Source of the DNA: Kocuria tytonicola
GTDB lineage: Bacteria > Actinomycetota > Actinomycetes > Actinomycetales > Micrococcaceae
Assembly: GCF_003687455.1 (NCBI RefSeq)
Contig: NZ_PHOA01000009.1
Span: 1 to 44,464 of the forward strand
Direction: 5' to 3'
DNA: 44,464 bases
The notes under the pieces are model-generated. The model was given only the letters and a program-made list of their open reading frames with translations, did no database searches and was not told the origin of the DNA. The position numbers and the translations under genes were made by a program. How positions within the stretch are numbered: position 1 is the stretch's first letter; each line of letters begins with the position of its first letter. Positions 31,107 to 38,687 of this stretch are shown one piece after another.

Positions 31107-31906
31107 CCCGCGGGCAGATCCCGCCCGTGGTGGCGGGAGTTGGCACCGCGCTCACCACGGCGGCGGGTCACGAGACCGTGCGTGCGCTGTGGCTCCAGTT
31201 TGCCGCTGTGCTCGTGGCGATCGCGGCGCTGTGGTCCTACCTGGCGTTCGGGCCGCTGAGCAGGGCGGAGCGGGCGGTGCTTGCACCGGTGTCTCTGGGA
31301 AGACTCATGCTGGAGCACCTGGGTCTCACGGTGACGGCCGCGGCAATCGTCCTGGTGGTCACCCTGCCCCTGGGGCTCGCCCTGACCCGGGGCCCGCTGC
31401 GGCGGCTCGCCCGGCCGGTGCTGGCTGCCACGGGCATCGGGGAGGGGGCACCGGCCATTGGGCTGATGGCGTTGCTGGCGTGCCTGCTGGGCTTCGGGGT
31501 CCGCACCGCCGTGGCGGGGCTCGCGGCCTGCGCGGTGTTCCCGGTGCTGAGGGCCTTCATGACGGGTCTGCAGGGGGTGCGTGCCCGGGATGCGGCGGAT
31601 GCTCCGGAGACGGAGGCTGACCCCGGGGCCCCGCGCCGGGGGGTGGCGCTGCTCGCGTTGGCCGTGCTCCTCCCCGGAGTCCGCACGGCGTTCGTGCTCG
31701 TGGTGGGCGCGGCGGCCTTGGCCGCCTTCACCGGCGGCGGGGGGCTGGGCGTGCTCATCACCACGGGGGTGGAGCACCACCAGAGGCCGGTGGCCCTGGT
31801 GGGTGCCGGGCTCGTGACCCTCCTCGCCGTCGTCGTGGACTGGGTGGGCCGCTTCGTGGAAGTCCTCGTGCGTCGACGCGAGCCGCCTCCCGTCGCCTCT
31901 GCCTGA
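31103..31906 (+). CDS. OpuB-type ABC transporter permease (second)
   Basis: A 267-residue membrane protein with about six helices and a longer N-terminal head. It resembles the binding-protein-dependent permease fold (V-T-L-P-L-G-L-A-L-T-R-G-P-L-R-R), but the coupling loop is degraded: where a G-x-A-x-G-x-G-M segment is expected there is a polar stretch (R-A-R-D-A-A-D-A-P-E-T-E-A-D-P). The GTG overlaps the ATPase stop as GTGA. Together with the odd ATPase and the missing binding protein it suggests a decaying or repurposed transporter. Confidence 0.8.
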   Translation: MTRGQIPPVVAGVGTALTTAAGHETVRALWLQFAAVLVAIAALWSYLAFGPLSRAERAVLAPVSLGRLMLEHLGLTVTAAAIVLVVTLPLGLALTRGPLRRLARPVLAATGIGEGAPAIGLMALLACLLGFGVRTAVAGLAACAVFPVLRAFMTGLQGVRARDAADAPETEADPGAPRRGVALLALAVLLPGVRTAFVLVVGAAALAAFTGGGGLGVLITTGVEHHQRPVALVGAGLVTLLAVVVDWVGRFVEVLVRRREPPPVASA

Positions 31907-31985
31907 GGTGCGGGCCCCACCGTCCGGGATGCCGGAACCGGGGCAAGTCCGCGCCCCTGGATGAACCGCCCGCGGTGCGGACCGC

Positions 31986-32459
31986 TCAGGACGTCGCCTC
32001 CAGCTCCGCGAGCAGCCGCGCCACGTGACCCGTGGCGTCCACGCGGTACTGCGCGCTCGTGAGGGTGCCGTCCGTGCCGACCACGAACGTGGAGCGCAGC
32101 GGCCCCACGGACGTCTCCCCGTTGACGGTGCGCTCGCCCCAGGCGCCCCACCGCCTCGCGGCCGCGTGATCCGGATCCGAGAGCAGCGTGTAGGGCAGCT
32201 GGTACTCGGTGACGAAGCGCGCCAGTTCGGCGGGATCGTCCCCGGAGACGCCGTACACGTCGTAGCCGCGGGACTGCAGGGCGGCCAGGTTGTCCCGGAA
32301 GTCGCAGGCCTCGGTGGTGCACCCGGGAGTGAACGCACGGGGGTAGAAGTAGACCACGGCCGCACGCTCGCGGCGTTTCGCCAGGTCCACGGTGCTGCCG
32401 TCGTGCGCGGTGAGCACAAGGGCCGGTGCCGGGTCCCCGGCGGTGAGTTCGCGTGCCAT
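31986..32459 (-). CDS. bcp: Peroxiredoxin, BCP/PrxQ type
   Basis: A 157-residue thiol peroxidase. The active site is F-Y-P-R-A-F-T-P-G-C-T-T-E-A-C-D-F-R: the peroxidatic Cys and a resolving Cys five residues later, the atypical two-Cys PrxQ arrangement. The conserved Arg is in G-P-L-R-S-T-F-V-V. It reduces hydrogen and organic peroxides in the cytoplasm using thioredoxin or a similar donor. The length is normal for the family. The ATG at 32459 opens at the usual position before P-A-P-A-L-V-L. Confidence 0.9.
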   Translation of the reverse strand: MARELTAGDPAPALVLTAHDGSTVDLAKRRERAAVVYFYPRAFTPGCTTEACDFRDNLAALQSRGYDVYGVSGDDPAELARFVTEYQLPYTLLSDPDHAAARRWGAWGERTVNGETSVGPLRSTFVVGTDGTLTSAQYRVDATGHVARLLAELEATS

Positions 32460-32541
32460 GTCGTCTGCTCCTCGTGAGGTGTGAGTCGTGCGGGGTGGAC
32501 CGCGGAAAGGGCTGCGCGGCCGCTCCCACACTATGCCCGCG

Positions 32542-33441
32542 TCACCCCGTCTGCTCCTGGATGATCGCGATCTTCTGCCACACCTTGCGCGCCATGTCCG
32601 AGGTGAGGGTCTCGATGCCCTCCACCGCATCCAGCACGTCCCCGTCCGTGGTGTCCTCCGCGAACAGCGCGGCCGTCTTGCCCACGAGGGAGAGCATCTC
32701 CGTGCAGTAGTCCAGGTACTGCGTCATCTCCGCCCTGGTCATGTCCAGCTCCCCGTCCCGCTCGCTCGGGGCACCCGTTCCGGAGGGTTCTGACGACGCC
32801 GCCGCGCCCGACGCCGCCGCCGCGCTCGCCGAGGACGCCGCCGACGCCGTGCCCCGCGCGCGGGAGGCCCCGTGCGGCGTCGTGCCCGCAGTGGAGGTGG
32901 CGGAACCCGGGAGGCGCTCGGGAACCTTGACCAGCTGGTGCATGTCGATCACGTGAGCGAGCGAGCGCAGCCGGTGCAGCACGCGCAGCACGCGCGCCCG
33001 CTCCATGCGCTGGGGCACCGCCAGGAGGAAGAAGATGGCGATGCCCGCGAAGACGAGGTCGTTGACCACCGTCTCCAGCAGGGGCAGCCACTCCACCGGA
33101 CCGAGCGCCTCGGGGTCCGCCCAGATGCTCGCCGCGGCCAGGGCGATCGCCGTGCCGAAGACCAGCAGCACCACGAGCACGCCCAGCCGGGAGAGGGCGT
33201 GGGCCGTGCGGATCCGGCGTCTGCTGATGCCGCCGCCCTCGATCACCTCGTCCACCAGGGCGAGCAGCTCACCGCCCACTTCCCACAGGCTGCGCTGCGG
33301 GAAGCGGGCGTGGATCCGCCGCTGCAGGGTGGCCGCCGAGTGGCGTACGGCCGCGCCGTCGAGGTGCTGGTAGTGGCTGCCGAGCGGGGGTCCGTCGTCG
33401 TGGTCGTCGGGGCGCGCGGGCAGCGGGCGAGGGGAACGCAT
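32542..33441 (-). CDS. Conserved membrane protein of unknown function
   Basis: A 299-residue protein. A polar N-terminal region of about 85 residues is followed by two hydrophobic helices (L-G-V-L-V-V-L-L-V-F-G-T-A-I-A-L and V-F-A-G-I-A-I-F-F-L-L). A helical cytoplasmic part with a basic R-A-R-V-L-R-V-L-H-R-L-R stretch comes next, then an Ala/Ser/Thr-rich linker at about residues 190-232 and a final helical domain. I do not recognise the family. It runs on the same strand as the peroxiredoxin, with an 82-base gap, so they might be co-transcribed. No catalytic motif is visible. Confidence 0.72.
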   Translation of the reverse strand: MRSPRPLPARPDDHDDGPPLGSHYQHLDGAAVRHSAATLQRRIHARFPQRSLWEVGGELLALVDEVIEGGGISRRRIRTAHALSRLGVLVVLLVFGTAIALAAASIWADPEALGPVEWLPLLETVVNDLVFAGIAIFFLLAVPQRMERARVLRVLHRLRSLAHVIDMHQLVKVPERLPGSATSTAGTTPHGASRARGTASAASSASAAAASGAAASSEPSGTGAPSERDGELDMTRAEMTQYLDYCTEMLSLVGKTAALFAEDTTDGDVLDAVEGIETLTSDMARKVWQKIAIIQEQTG

Positions 33442-33490
33442 CCCAGCAGGGTACGCGAGCGCCGCCTTGTGCCCCGCGCGGCGGCGGGCG

Positions 33491-34081
33491 TCAGGCCCGG
33501 AGAGGCTCCAGCTGGGCCTGCAGCTGGCGTTCCAGGTGCGCGGGCGACGCCGCCGGGAGGCCCAGCGCGGCCGTCACCTGGGTGCCCAGCAGGAAGGTGA
33601 GGAAGCCGTCGGTCCATGTGGCGGGGTCTGCGGGGGTGGTGAGCTCACCGTCCGCGCGGGCCTCGTCCAACCAGGACACCAGGGAGTCCCGCCACTGGGC
33701 CATGAAACGCCGGTTGTGCGCGGCGCGGGTGGCGTCGTGGGCGGCCTCCTGCCAGAAGGCGAGGACCACGCGGGCCTCGTCCAGGCGCTCGCCGTCCAGC
33801 GGCATGACCTCGCGGCTGAACACCTCCACGGCGGCCAGCCCCCGCAGCCCCGTGACGGCACCGGCCACGCGGCGGTTCGTCTGCTCGAACACGTGGGTCC
33901 AGCTGGCCTCCACCAGGTCCGCCTTGGTGGCGAAGTACGGCTTGAGCGCGCCGTTGGCGTAGCCGGCCTCGGCCGCCACCTGCCGCATGGTCATGGCCGC
34001 GGCGCCGTCCCGGGCGAGGACGCGCCACACGGCGTGCACGAGTTCTTCCCGGCGGGACGCGTGGTCCACCAGCTTGGGCAT
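33491..34081 (-). CDS. TetR-family transcription regulator
   Basis: A 196-residue repressor. The N-terminal helix-turn-helix reads [13 protein letters not shown], then [21 protein letters not shown], the standard TetR recognition helix ending before F-x-x-K-A-D-L. The C-terminal ligand-binding part (Trp-rich helices) is of normal length. The ATG at 34081 gives the usual short arm before helix one. Its start is 13 bases from the start of the divergent amine oxidase gene, so it very likely controls that gene and itself. Confidence 0.87.
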   Translation of the reverse strand: MPKLVDHASRREELVHAVWRVLARDGAAAMTMRQVAAEAGYANGALKPYFATKADLVEASWTHVFEQTNRRVAGAVTGLRGLAAVEVFSREVMPLDGERLDEARVVLAFWQEAAHDATRAAHNRRFMAQWRDSLVSWLDEARADGELTTPADPATWTDGFLTFLLGTQVTAALGLPAASPAHLERQLQAQLEPLRA

Positions 34082-34094
34082 GGGGGTGCTCCTG

Positions 34095-36062
34095 ATGTCC
34101 CACGGTGAGAGCACCACCGACCCCCTGACCTCTGACGCCCCGAGTCCCTACGCACTGCAGACCCCTGAGGAGATCCGGGTGGTCCGCGAGGTGCTGGAAG
34201 AGGCCGGATTCTTCCCCGAGACGGCACGCATGGCGTACCTGGGTCTCGTGGAACCCGCGCGCGGCACCCCGGCGGACGCCCCCGCGGACCGCAGGTTCCG
34301 CGTGTTCCTCCTGGACGTGGCCGGGGGCCCGGCGCGCGACGTCGTCGTCTCCGCCACGCACCGCACGGTGGAGAAGGCCGTGGAGCTCGACACTTCCGAG
34401 ACCGGCGAGCTGCCGGTGCTGGAGGAGGAGTTCGAGATGGTCGAGCAGATCCTCTCCACCGACGAGCGCTGGCTCGCCGCCCTGGAGCGCCGCGGGCTGC
34501 CCGTGGAGAAGGTGCGCGTGGCGCCGCTGTCCGCCGGTGTCTTCGAGTACCCGGAGGAGAAGGGGCGGCGCATGCTGCGTGGCCTGGCCTTCCTGCGGAA
34601 GGAGGAGAACAAGCCGGCCTGGGCGCACCCCATCGACGGTCTCGTGGCCTACGTGGACGTCACCAACCACGCGGTGGACCAGGTGCTGGACATCGAGCTC
34701 GTGCCCGTCCCGGAGGAGGACGGCGACTACACGGACCCCGAGCTCACCGGGCCCACGCGCACCACGCAGAAGCCCATCGAGATCACGCAGCCGGAGGGCC
34801 CGTCCTTCACCGTGACCGGCGGCAACCACGTGGAGTGGGAGAAGTGGAGCCTGGACGTGGGCTTCGACATACGCGAGGGGCTCGTGCTGCACAACATCTC
34901 GTTCGAGGACAAGGGCGAGAAGCGCCGGATCCTGGACCGCGCCGCGATCGCCGAGATGATGGTGCCCTACGGCGATCCGTCCCCGGTACGGTCCTGGCAG
35001 AACTACTTCGACACCGGCGAGTACCTGGTGGGGCAGTGGGCCAACTCCCTGGAGCTCGGCTGCGACTGCCTGGGCGACATCACCTACCTGTCCCCGGTGG
35101 TGGTCACCGGCCGCGGCGAGCCCCGCGAGATCACCAACGGCGTCTGCATGCACGAGGAGGACTGGTCCATCCTCTCCAAGCACACGGACCTGTGGAGCGG
35201 GGTGGCCTACACGCGCCGCAACCGCCGCCTGGTGATCTCCTTCTTCACCACCGTGGGCAACTACGACTACGGGTTCTACTGGTACCTCTACCTGGACGGC
35301 ACCATCGAGTTCGAGGCCAAGGCCACGGGCGTGGTCTTCACCTCCGCGCTGCCCAACGGCTCCACGGACTTCGCGTCCGAGATCGCCCCCGGGCTGGGCG
35401 CGCCGTTCCACCAGCACCTGTTCTCCGCACGCCTGGACTTCGCGCTCGACGGCGGGCCCTGCCGCGTGGAGGAGGAGGACGCCGTGGGCGTGCCCCTCTC
35501 CTCGGACGTGAGCCCCCGCGGCAACGCGTTCACGCGCAAGCGCACCGTGCTGGCCACGGAGAAGGAGGCCATGCGGGACGCCGACGCCGCCGTGGGCCGC
35601 ACCTGGGTCGTCTCCAGTGCCGAGCACACGAACCGACTTGGACACCCGGTGGCCTACAAGCTGCACCCGGAAGGCGGGCCCACCATGCTCGCCTCCGAGG
35701 ACCCCTCGATCCACCGCCGCGCCACGTTCGCCACCAAGGCCCTGTGGGTCACGCCCTACGAGGAGGCCGAGCGGTACCCCACCGGCGACTTCCCCAACTA
35801 GCACGCGGGCCACGGCGGTCTGCCCGAGTGGACCGTCCAGGACCGTTCCGTGGACGGCACGGACATCGTCGTGTGGCACACCTTCGGGCTGACCCACTTC
35901 CCCCGCGTGGAGGACTGGCCGATCATGCCCGTGGACACCGTGGGCTTCACGCTGCGCCCCGAGGGCATCTTCGACCGCTCCCCGGTCCTGGACGTCCCCG
36001 CCCCGAAGAAGGGCCACTGCTGCGAGAGCGAGAACGAGGCCGCCCCGTGCTGCGAGTCCTGA
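34095..36062 (+). pseudogene. Copper amine oxidase interrupted by an in-frame amber codon
   Basis: A 655-codon frame with a single TAG at 35799-35801, in T-G-D-F-P-N-stop-H-A-G. Relatives have Gln there, so one C-to-T change would explain it. The first 568 residues hold the catalytic Asp region (Y-F-D-T-G-E-Y), the TPQ precursor Tyr in N-Y-D-Y, and two copper His in H-Q-H-L-F. The part after the stop holds [13 protein letters not shown], with the third copper His. Such enzymes oxidise primary amines such as tyramine or phenylethylamine to aldehydes, ammonia and peroxide. Without readthrough the product lacks a copper ligand and cannot form its cofactor. The ATG at 34095 has a weak GGGGG site; 34080 is an alternative. 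Confidence 0.88.
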
Positions 36063-36100
36063 AGCTGCCGGTCTCCGGGTAGGCCCGGCAACGCGTGAAC

Positions 36101-36135
36101 GAGGCATCCGCTCCCTTTGGGGGAGCGGGCGCCTC
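36101..36135 (+). terminator. Terminator after the amine oxidase
   Basis: A hairpin with CGCTCCC/GGGAGCG and outer GAGGC/GCCTC stems separated by a small internal loop, 38 bases after the stop. There is no T tract. The stretch from here to 36248 shows no gene. Confidence 0.65.
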
Positions 36136-36247
36136 CTCATTAGGTCGTCAGCCGCCCCTCTGCACTGGGTTGTCAGGGGCAACGGCGCATGAGGGGCGTC
36201 ACCTGGCGTTCGGAGCGAGCCCCACGAGGATGATGAGGAGCAGCGAG

Positions 36248-36325
36248 ATGGCGAATAAGGATCATACGATGTCGGATAATGGTACTGCAGAAGTATCCTT
36301 CATGCCGATACAATTGCAGCCATGA
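36248..36325 (+). CDS. Possible 25-residue leader peptide upstream of abiEi
   Basis: An ATG at 36248 with a GAGGAG site seven bases away opens a 25-codon frame beginning M-A-N-K-D-H-T-M-S-D-N. Its TGA overlaps the abiEi ATG (ATGA at 36322-36325). The layout would couple translation of the antitoxin to this peptide. It competes with the idea that abiEi is leaderless from the TACAAT box at 36309. No homology is recognisable. Confidence 0.3.
   Translation: MANKDHTMSDNGTAEVSFMPIQLQP
36309..36314 (+). promoter_or_regulatory. Candidate -10 box for the abiE operon
   Basis: TACAAT lies seven bases before the abiEi ATG, where it would give a leaderless message. No good -35 is seen. The AT-rich stretch 36258-36301 around it contains an imperfect inverted repeat (AAGGATCATAC and GTATCCTT) that could be an AbiEi operator. 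Confidence 0.3.
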
Positions 36326-37056
36326 GAGTGCTCGACGTTGTCTCGCGCGTGTCTGAACTGGCGGCGCGCCAGTGGGGGCTGCTCACCACGTCGCAGGCAA
36401 GAGAGGAAGGAATCACTCGACTGCACCTGGCCCGCCTCGCGGAGGCAGGCGTCATCGAGCGCCTCGACAGGGGTGTCTACGGTGTCCCGGCCGCGGTGGA
36501 TGAGCGAACCCCGCTGCGCGTCGCCTGGCTGACCCTCGATCCCGCACGATTCGCCGAGGAGCGGCTGGTGGATCCCATAGCCTCGGGCGTGTTCTCCCAC
36601 ACCTCGGCGGGGACTCTTCATGGCCTGGGCGATCTCCTGGATGACGAACCGGAACTGACGGTGCCCGGCCGGAAACAGAGCCGACGGGGACTCCGGCTGC
36701 ATCGGGCGGTCCTGAGCGCCGACGACGTGACGATCGTGGGCGGTCTGCCGGTGACCACGCCCGCTCGCACCGCCGCAGATCTCCTGCGCGATGGTCACGA
36801 CCCCTCGCACGTTGCCGAGATCATCGAAGAGATGCGACGAAAGGACCTCGCCTCTCGGGACGAGCTGGTGGCGGCGCTGGATCCGCTGGCCCGGAGGAAC
36901 GGCCAACCGGACGGGGCGGCGCTGCTCGAAACCCTGCTCGCAAGGACTGGTTCGAGTCTTGAGGGCATACCAGCTCATCGTGTGGTGGAGGCAAGCACCC
37001 AGGCCACGAAATTCACTCTTTGCCCGGTCGGCGATGCGGAGGGTGATGCAGAGTGA
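36322..37056 (+). CDS. abiEi: AbiEi-type antitoxin (type IV toxin-antitoxin)
   Basis: A 244-residue protein with the N-terminal winged-helix of AbiEi antitoxins: W-G-L-L-T-T-S-Q-A-R-E-E-G-I, L-A-R-L-A-E-A-G-V-I-E-R-L-D-R-G-V-Y. The C-terminal part follows, with S-H-T-S-A-G-T-L-H-G-L-G-D and V-T-T-P-A-R-T-A-A-D-L-L. AbiEi represses the operon and antagonises AbiEii without direct contact. Its stop overlaps the toxin start by four bases (GTGA at 37053). Base composition is less GC-rich than the neighbours, consistent with horizontal gain. Confidence 0.88.
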   Translation: MRVLDVVSRVSELAARQWGLLTTSQAREEGITRLHLARLAEAGVIERLDRGVYGVPAAVDERTPLRVAWLTLDPARFAEERLVDPIASGVFSHTSAGTLHGLGDLLDDEPELTVPGRKQSRRGLRLHRAVLSADDVTIVGGLPVTTPARTAADLLRDGHDPSHVAEIIEEMRRKDLASRDELVAALDPLARRNGQPDGAALLETLLARTGSSLEGIPAHRVVEASTQATKFTLCPVGDAEGDAE

Positions 37057-37967
37057 ACGCGGAATTTCCGTATCGGGATGGCAACGCCCTCTGGGCTGCG
37101 GTCAGATCACGGGCCAAAACCGAGGCCAGCGCATCGGGGATCGCTGTCGAAGCGATCATCAGGCAATTCGTCGTCGATCGCTTTCTTGCACGCGTCTTTG
37201 CTTCTCCCCGTTCCGGATGGGTGCTGAAGGGTGGCAATGCGGTCCTCAGTCGTGTGCACGATGCGCGCACGACCAAGGATGTCGATCTGCTGGTCGATCT
37301 GACGAACCTGGAGGACGCCGTCGCAAGGTTGCGTGCGGCGGTCGCCGCCGACCTTGGTGATCACTTCAGATTCGTTGTCACCGAGGCCCGTGCCTCGTCC
37401 GGCGGCGCCTTGCAGCCCGGTGTCGAAGGCTGCAAGGTAGCGGTCGATGCCTACTGTGGAGTGACGCGTCGACATCGCTTCAGTGTGGACCTGGTGACGG
37501 GTTCTCTGATGACCGCTGAGCCAGAAGTTCTGGTCCGTCCGGGGCTGGTGCCCGCAGTTTCCCCGACGCACGTGAGTCTCTATCCCGTGGCCGATCACAT
37601 TGCCGACAAGGTGTGCGCCACACAGACCATGTACGGCACGAACGGGGACCAGCCCTCGACCCGTGTGCGGGACCTGGTGGACCTTGTGGTGTTTGCACGG
37701 ACCCAGCACATCGACGGGACTGATCTCGATCGGGCCATCATGGCGGAATGGACTCACCGCAGCCTGCCCGGTCAACCCTTCTTCGCTCCACCGCGCACCT
37801 GGGGCCGGCTGTACCCAGCGGCGGCGCGCCGAGTTCCAGCCTGTGGTGACGTCCTCACGTTCCAAGCGGCCCTGGAGCTCACTGCCTCCTTCCTTGACCC
37901 CGTGCTTGAACACACCGTCGAAGGCATGTGCTGGTCTCCGGAGAATCGTGCCTGGGGGATTGCCTGA
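37053..37967 (+). CDS. abiEii: AbiEii-type nucleotidyltransferase toxin
   Basis: A 304-residue protein of the AbiEii/DUF1814 family. The DNA polymerase beta-type nucleotidyltransferase motifs are visible: V-L-K-G-G-N-A-V, then T-K-D-V-D-L-L-V with the metal-binding Asp pair. A later acidic D-L-V-T-G strand and a D-H-I-A-D-K-V-C-A helix with a conserved Lys also fit. Such toxins modify RNA or bind nucleotides and halt growth, often upon phage infection (abortive infection). The GTG start overlaps abiEi. It is followed by a 154-base gap before the lipoprotein gene. Confidence 0.88.
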   Translation: MNAEFPYRDGNALWAAVRSRAKTEASASGIAVEAIIRQFVVDRFLARVFASPRSGWVLKGGNAVLSRVHDARTTKDVDLLVDLTNLEDAVARLRAAVAADLGDHFRFVVTEARASSGGALQPGVEGCKVAVDAYCGVTRRHRFSVDLVTGSLMTAEPEVLVRPGLVPAVSPTHVSLYPVADHIADKVCATQTMYGTNGDQPSTRVRDLVDLVVFARTQHIDGTDLDRAIMAEWTHRSLPGQPFFAPPRTWGRLYPAAARRVPACGDVLTFQAALELTASFLDPVLEHTVEGMCWSPENRAWGIA

Positions 37968-38121
37968 GCTGTCGAGGCAGGAGATTTTCAAGCCTGCTCT
38001 TGTCGACCTGAGGGGGTAGACGCACACTGACATGAAATGCGTCACAGTAGTTGGTGAATGTGCTGGAAGCGTCCTTGCTATGCGGTGCGCTCGTCACGCT
38101 GCAGGCTGAGGGAGAGCCGAG

Positions 38122-38571
38122 GTGCTCGTGAAGAAGATCGCCGCCCTGTCCGTGGTCGTGCTGCTTTCCGCCGGATCTGCCGCGTGTAGCCACGGGGATG
38201 AGAGCCAGCCTGATTTCGCATCCCTGGATGATGCTTATGGTGCCGTCGACTCTGCCGTGCACTGTGACGAGAATCCCCCTGCTCCCACGGAGAAGGTGCT
38301 GGACCCGCCCGGACCCACCGGGGAATCCAGGATGTGTACGAATGCGGTGGAAGTGTTCTGGTTCGAGTCATCGTCCAGCCAGGAAAAAATGTTCGACATG
38401 CTGTCCAGCATCGGAAAGCCGGGGAGTCCCGTGGAGTTTGCGACGGGACGGAACTGGTTCGTCGTCGACTACTCCGCAGCGCCGAACGGGGCGACTCCGG
38501 ATCGTGACGTGGACATGGAGAACCTCGCGAAGAAACTGGACGCGCACTACATTTCGGCGGGCGGGGAATAG
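38122..38571 (+). CDS. Small lipoprotein of unknown function
   Basis: A 149-residue secreted protein. A basic start (V-K-K) and hydrophobic core (I-A-A-L-S-V-V-V-L-L) lead to a lipobox L-S-A-G-S-A-A-C, with the Cys at residue 22 as lipid anchor. The mature part is polar and acidic and has two more cysteines (C-D-E and M-C-T-N) that may form a disulfide. I do not recognise the family. A GTG six bases downstream is an alternative start. It lies next to the AbiE pair but has its own gap. Confidence 0.72.
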   Translation: MLVKKIAALSVVVLLSAGSAACSHGDESQPDFASLDDAYGAVDSAVHCDENPPAPTEKVLDPPGPTGESRMCTNAVEVFWFESSSSQEKMFDMLSSIGKPGSPVEFATGRNWFVVDYSAAPNGATPDRDVDMENLAKKLDAHYISAGGE

Positions 38572-38644
38572 CCTCACGGGTGTGCGAAGTGGAGTCGGGC
38601 GAGGAACCGGCTCGCCCCTGGCCATCAGGGAAGTCGGCTCAGGG

Positions 38645-38683
38645 GACGCCGCGCCACCGCCACCAAGGCGGGGCTGCGGCGTC
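38645..38683. terminator. Bidirectional terminator between the lipoprotein and allantoinase genes
   Basis: An outer stem GACGCCGC/GCGGCGTC and inner stems GCC/GGC and CCGCC/GGCGG form a strong hairpin. It lies between convergent genes, five bases from the allantoinase stop. One arm contains the recurrent 10-mer. Confidence 0.7.
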
Positions 38684-38687
38684 GTCG

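Noticed and set aside
35799-35801. Amber codon as pyrrolysine or a programmed readthrough signal
   Set aside because: No pyrrolysine genes are in view, Micrococcaceae are not known to use it, and Gln (one base away) is the expected residue. A nonsense mutation is simpler.
33645-36182. Long minus-strand frame (845 codons) opposite the amine oxidase
   Set aside because: Its composition is that of an antisense shadow, and it overlaps well-supported TetR and oxidase sequence.
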